Below the pieces are notes generated by a model. That model was not told the DNA's origin and made no database searches. It was given only the letters and a program-made list of their open reading frames with translations. DNA of 64,000 nt from Ovis canadensis (lineage: Eukaryota; Chordata; Mammalia; Artiodactyla; Bovidae), in NCBI RefSeq assembly GCF_042477335.2, contig NC_091248.1, forward strand, positions 121,852,501-121,916,500. Reading direction: 5' to 3'. Below, piece after piece: positions 60,341 to 64,000 of the stretch (its first letter is position 1; the number at the start of each line of letters is the position of its first letter). The position numbers were made by a program, and so were the translations under genes.

Positions 60341-60742
60341 AGCCCATAAGATAAGCTCCCTCAAAGGAAAATCCCTCTTTGATCATCCCTGAGAGAGGGG
60401 GTGGACAGAAAGAGATGTATAATCCAAAGGCATGATGTTGGGAGACTCTTGGACTGGAGGGGAAGGTGCTGAGTAGATAGAGGGTTAAAGGATGTGGTGG
60501 GAGAGGGTGTCAGGAAGATTCCTGGAGGGCCTCGATGGGAAGTTCCATATGCCAGTCAGGTTCTCACCCTAAGAAGCCACTTTTGATTCTCTACCATCTG
60601 GCACTCTTTGTAAGGACTGGAGTGTATCATTGTAAACTGAGAAAAGAACTGGTTGAAGGTATTTTGAAACTGCCTTAGGAAAAGGTCAAGATTCTCTTCT
60701 TCTGAGCTTCACAGGCGAAGTGGTGGGGAGACAGATCCACTC
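60341..60742. other. Intergenic DNA, nothing recognised
   Basis: About 400 bases, richer in G than the surroundings, without a supported gene. Confidence 0.4.
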
Positions 60743-61068
60743 TTCAGTTCAGTTCCGTCCAGTTGCTCAGTTGTGTCCGATTGTTTGCAACCCCACGGAC
60801 TGCAGCACGCCAGGCTTCCCTGTCCATCACCAACTCCTGGAGCTTACTCAAACTCATGTCCATTGAGTCGGTGATGCCATCCAACCATCTCATCCTCTGT
60901 TCCCTTCTCCTCCTGCCTTCAATCTTTCCCAGCATCAGGGTCTTTTAAAATGAGTCAGCTCTTCGCATCAGGCAGCCGAAGTATTGGAGTGTCAGCTTCA
61001 GCATCAGTCCTTCCAATGAATATTCAGGAGTGATTTCCTTTAGGACAGACTGGTTGGATCTCCTTGCA
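60743..61068 (-). mobile_element. BovB 3' end
   Basis: A reverse-oriented BovB starting TTCAGTTCAGTTCCGTCC and ending TGGATCTCCTTGCAG. It is 5'-truncated and the last BovB before the right edge. Confidence 0.88.
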
Positions 61069-61333
61069 GGGGAAAGTATCTTTGTTGGTTCCTCATATCC
61101 AGAGTCCCCTCCCCAGCCCCAAAGGCCTTGTTCAACAAGACAAAGGGGTGGGGAAAATGAATGCAACTTGATTGTAACGTGGATTCCTTTTCCCCCTTCT
61201 AATTTCCTGCAGGTGGGATAGATCTAAGAAAGGCCAGCTTCTCTTAATCAAAACAATCCTCCCTAATGTTCTCCTATTTAAAGGTTATTTGGGGAACAGA
61301 ATAAAATTTGGTTTATTTAACAAAAACATCGCT

Positions 61334-61354
61334 CCCCGCCCCCACCCCCGCCCC
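61334..61354 (-). promoter_or_regulatory. Strong G-quadruplex motif
   Basis: Four C runs of 4, 5, 5 and 4 bases (61334-61337, 61339-61343, 61345-61349, 61351-61354) are separated by single bases, so the minus strand has four G tracts with one-base loops. Such motifs are enriched near promoters, and a candidate first exon lies about 300-590 bases downstream. The role is inferred. Confidence 0.6.
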
Positions 61355-61649
61355 AACATCTAGTAACATCTTCGGAGTTATTTTAACCAGTGTTCCCAGC
61401 ATCAACCGTTGTCACCACATCACACGGGGAACCTAACAAAACTAGCCGGCCAGGCCCTCGTCCTCAGAATGAGGACGCTGTAGTCTGGCATCTGAATTGT
61501 TAAAAGTTCCCAGGTGATTTTGATGTGCCCTTTAAGGGTCCAAAAAAAAACCCAATTCCCCCCGCCTCCAAAACCCAGTAGCTAGTCACTGCTTTCTGAA
61601 GCCTTTAATCCGGGTAGGGAAGAAACGCTTTAACCACTGGCCAGTTTAG

Positions 61650-61920
61650 ACAGAGGAAAAGCTGCAGGAGGTGCTGAGTTTAGGGAAAAAGAAATAAGAC
61701 TGTAAGTGGGAGAGCTCTTCCGAAAAGGAGCCGCCATTACTGACCGAGAAACTTTGGCAGAAACATCCAGAATTGTACTAAAATTTGCTGCTGAAAGTCA
61801 CCTGAGTCTTCAGTCAGCTGTGGTCGTTGAGAAACACAACAAAGAAAACTTCAGTTTTCCCAAGTCCACGGAGTTTCTGTTCCAGCTCTGAACCTGCAGT
61901 GAGTGAGGGAGAGACTGAAG
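61650..61920 (+). other. Candidate first exon ending at a splice donor
   Basis: The sequence GACTGAAG|GTAAGG places a near-consensus donor after 61920. The preceding 270 bases are less AT-rich than the surroundings and free of repeats, and an open frame of 61 codons (61706-61891) resembles no family I know. A weakly CpG-bearing stretch and a G-quadruplex motif lie upstream. This could be a 5'UTR exon of a neighbouring gene continuing past the window, or chance. Confidence 0.2.
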
Positions 61921-62632
61921 GTAAGGGCCTGAAACTTTTACCTCCAGTCTTTCTTTACTTAAGGGCATAGTTTGCCGTTATTCAAAGGGCTACCCTAATT
62001 ATGGCTTCTTTATAACTGGCAGACCGCTCTTGGGGCGCTTAAAGGCATCAGTGCTTGGAGGATGCCCAAAAAAGGGAACAGTGGTTATTTCATGTGACAT
62101 GAGGTGTTTGTTTGTTTGTTTTTTTAAACTTTGCTAAGAGTTGTGGTTTGAATTTGTCTTGGAGGGAAATGGGATGCATTGATAATAACTTTGGTAACTT
62201 GTGTCTCTTACCTGGTGAATAGAACACAAATCTGAAATATTTGGTTAAAATCTCTGTTTATTCAAGAATTTAAAGAAATAAATTTCACTGATTCACATTG
62301 TAAATAAACTCCACATCCTTAACTGTAGAAGAAGCTGTTTCTTTTCTAATGCTTTTCTCTTGTGTAGCTGTTTTTGACTAGTTGACTCAAAGAGTCTGGA
62401 TAAAATGCCTTGAAAAATGGGCTTCTATGGATAACATGTAATGCTTAAGTATTTTTCTTAATCTATACAGACTCTTCATTCCTGGAGGTAGCTTTGTATT
62501 TTCCACTAAGTATGATGGGCAGAATTTTCCCTTCATATCTGGTATTCAGAAATTTTGTGTGTGTGTGTGTGTGTGTACATGTGTTTTCCTCAAAGGCTTA
62601 AATGCTTGGAAGTTTTTTCTCCCCCTTCCTAT
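61921..62632. other. Intergenic or intronic DNA with (GT)n
   Basis: No gene or mobile element. A GT microsatellite is at 62556-62576. Confidence 0.45.
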
Positions 62633-62645
62633 AAAGAACATGTGG

Positions 62646-62948
62646 GCTTCCCTGATAGTTCAGTTGGTAAAGAATCTGCCTGCAATGCAGGAGACCCCAG
62701 TTCGATTCCTGGGTCAGGAAGATCCGCTGGAAGAGGGATCGGCTACCCACTTCGGTATTCTTGGGTTCCTTTGTGGCTCAGCTGGTAAACAATCCGCTAC
62801 AGTGTGGCAGACCTAGGTTCAGTCCCTGAGTTGGGAAGATCTCCTGGAGAAGGGAAATGCTACCCACTACAGTATTCTGGCCTGGAGAATTCTATGGACT
62901 GTATAGTCCACGAGGTCACAGAGTCAGACAGAGCTGAGTGACTTTCAC
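62646..62948 (+). repeat. Double-headed Bov-tA SINE
   Basis: Two tRNA-headed units follow each other: 62646 to about 62764 (head plus a truncated body) and about 62765-62948 (a full unit). A single 13-bp duplication, AAAGAACATGTGG, bounds the pair (62633-62645 and 62949-62961), indicating one insertion event. Confidence 0.87.
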
Positions 62949-62961
62949 AAAGAACATGTGG

Positions 62962-63715
62962 ATTCTCAAGATCAGAATTATTTTCAAAGTAACATCTCTA
63001 TGCCTAGTAGTGACTCACTTATAAGCCAGCTGGTCTCTATTAATAAGTCTCTCATATAACCATCTTTAAATTTGGGGTTTTTTTAAATCCACATTTCTTT
63101 TCAAAACCCTGTAACTGATAGATAGCCAAAGTTCTGGTCCATCAAATCCAAATTCTAATTATAGGCATTCACGTTTCATCTTCTGGTGGCACAAGTTTCA
63201 TTTCTCATGCTTTTTCACTAGGGTGGTCTCCTCAGTGTTTAAACAGCAAGACTCCTTGTTTATTTATTATCCCCTCATTCCTGTGGCTTTCCATGCCAGG
63301 TGGCCGCCACATCTTTCCTAATGACAGCTGCCCGCCATAGCTGCCACCAGCCCCATGAGGACCATTGTGCCAGTGTAAATGCTCCCCCCGCCCAAACCAC
63401 CCACTTGTTTGAAGAAATGGAACACAGAAAAATACTTTGCTGTTAAACTGGCAACCCTTCTGCCTTTGAGTGTCTTTAAAATGCCCCCTTGCCCCCTTGT
63501 AGCCAACCAAGGACCACCAACTGTCCTTAAAGTTCAATTAGAAAGACCTCTCCACTGCAGAAAAGAAAATCCCTGCCATGGTAGAGTGTTTGCCGCTCAG
63601 AGACTTGTCTCAGTGCTTCCTCTTTTTACTGTAGAAACTGGCTCTCCTTGCTACTGTACCTCTACTGACATAAAGGTAACAGCAGATGGATTTGCCCCAA
63701 AAGTCTACGATTAAA
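62962..63715. other. Intergenic or intronic DNA, nothing recognised
   Basis: About 750 bases. Overlapping open frames of 111 codons (63379-63714, plus) and 101 codons (63232-63537, minus) show no known domain and are probably chance. Confidence 0.4.
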
Positions 63716-63773
63716 ACCCCAGGTCTCTTGCACTGCAGGCAGATTCTTTACTGTCTGAGCCACCAGGGAAGGT
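63716..63773 (-). repeat. Partial Bov-tA SINE (head end)
   Basis: About 58 bases matching the complement of the tRNA-like head, ending GAGCCACCAGGGAAGG. Confidence 0.75.
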
Positions 63774-64000
63774 CACACTTTCAAAAACTGTGTCTCAGAC
63801 TTAGTTTTGTCTTTGACAGCAATCATCTAGATTCTATCAGAAGTCCTTTTGGTTCCAACCTCTCTATAGCCATCCAGCACTCAGCTTCCCCTTTCCTGTG
63901 TTACATATGTCACCCCACCCCACCTCCAGACTCATCCCTACACACCCCCACTCCCTCTGCAGGAACTGGGAAGTCACAGTGAGGAACTGATGGGAGGGCT

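Noticed and set aside
1-64000. CRISPR array, bacterial-style operons, riboswitches
   Set aside because: The window is mammalian DNA. Repeats are dispersed transposons without regular spacer spacing, and no prokaryotic signals were seen.

Overview
The window is ruminant (bovid) genomic DNA. The diagnosis rests on repeat content: about 30 copies or pieces of the tRNA-headed Bov-tA and Bov-A2 SINEs, about 16 BovB (RTE-clade) LINE pieces, a CHR-type SINE and ruminant L1 3' ends. No bacterial-style gene organisation, tRNA, rRNA or CRISPR array is present. Cattle or a close relative fits best, but the species cannot be fixed from sequence alone.

Only three intact genes are supported, all plus-strand, single-coding-exon class II olfactory receptors of the OR2A type: 22079-23011, 33705-34637 and 51718-52647. 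They are GPCRs expected at olfactory cilia. In human the OR2A cluster is on 7q35; the bovine equivalent (chromosome 4) is recalled, not tested. The first two genes lie at the right ends of two tandemly duplicated blocks, about 12.2-23.0 kb and 27.8-34.6 kb. The blocks are recognisable over most of their length, and several SINE or LINE insertions are present in one copy and absent from the other. The third gene is a more diverged relative with unrelated flanks.

Layout. 1-5764: minus-strand defective class I (gamma-type) endogenous retrovirus; the 5' LTR is complete, the 3' LTR is cut by the window start, and gag, pol and env are all broken. 5.8-12.2 kb: BovB and SINEs. 12.2-23.0 kb: duplication copy A with receptor 1, carrying a 2.4-kb BovB not present in copy B. 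23.0-27.8 kb: spacer with SINEs and a BovB split by a 1.3-kb solo LTR. 27.8-34.6 kb: copy B with receptor 2. 34.7-51.3 kb: dense BovB and SINE territory, plus an unassigned decayed coding-like stretch (36.8-39.1 kb). 51.7-52.6 kb: receptor 3. 53-55.6 kb: L1 pieces. 55.6-64 kb: older single-copy DNA with ancient elements (Tigger/MER2-like, hAT-like, MIR, MER5A) and a weak candidate promoter and first exon near 61.3-61.9 kb.

No new biological system is visible. The most informative signals are a sharply bounded block of near-identity at the 5' end of receptors 1 and 2 (probable gene conversion), insertion-dated duplication copies, and several unusual retrotransposition products: a trimeric Bov-A, a double-headed Bov-tA and a 5'-inverted L1. 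Identities quoted are by eye, not computed.
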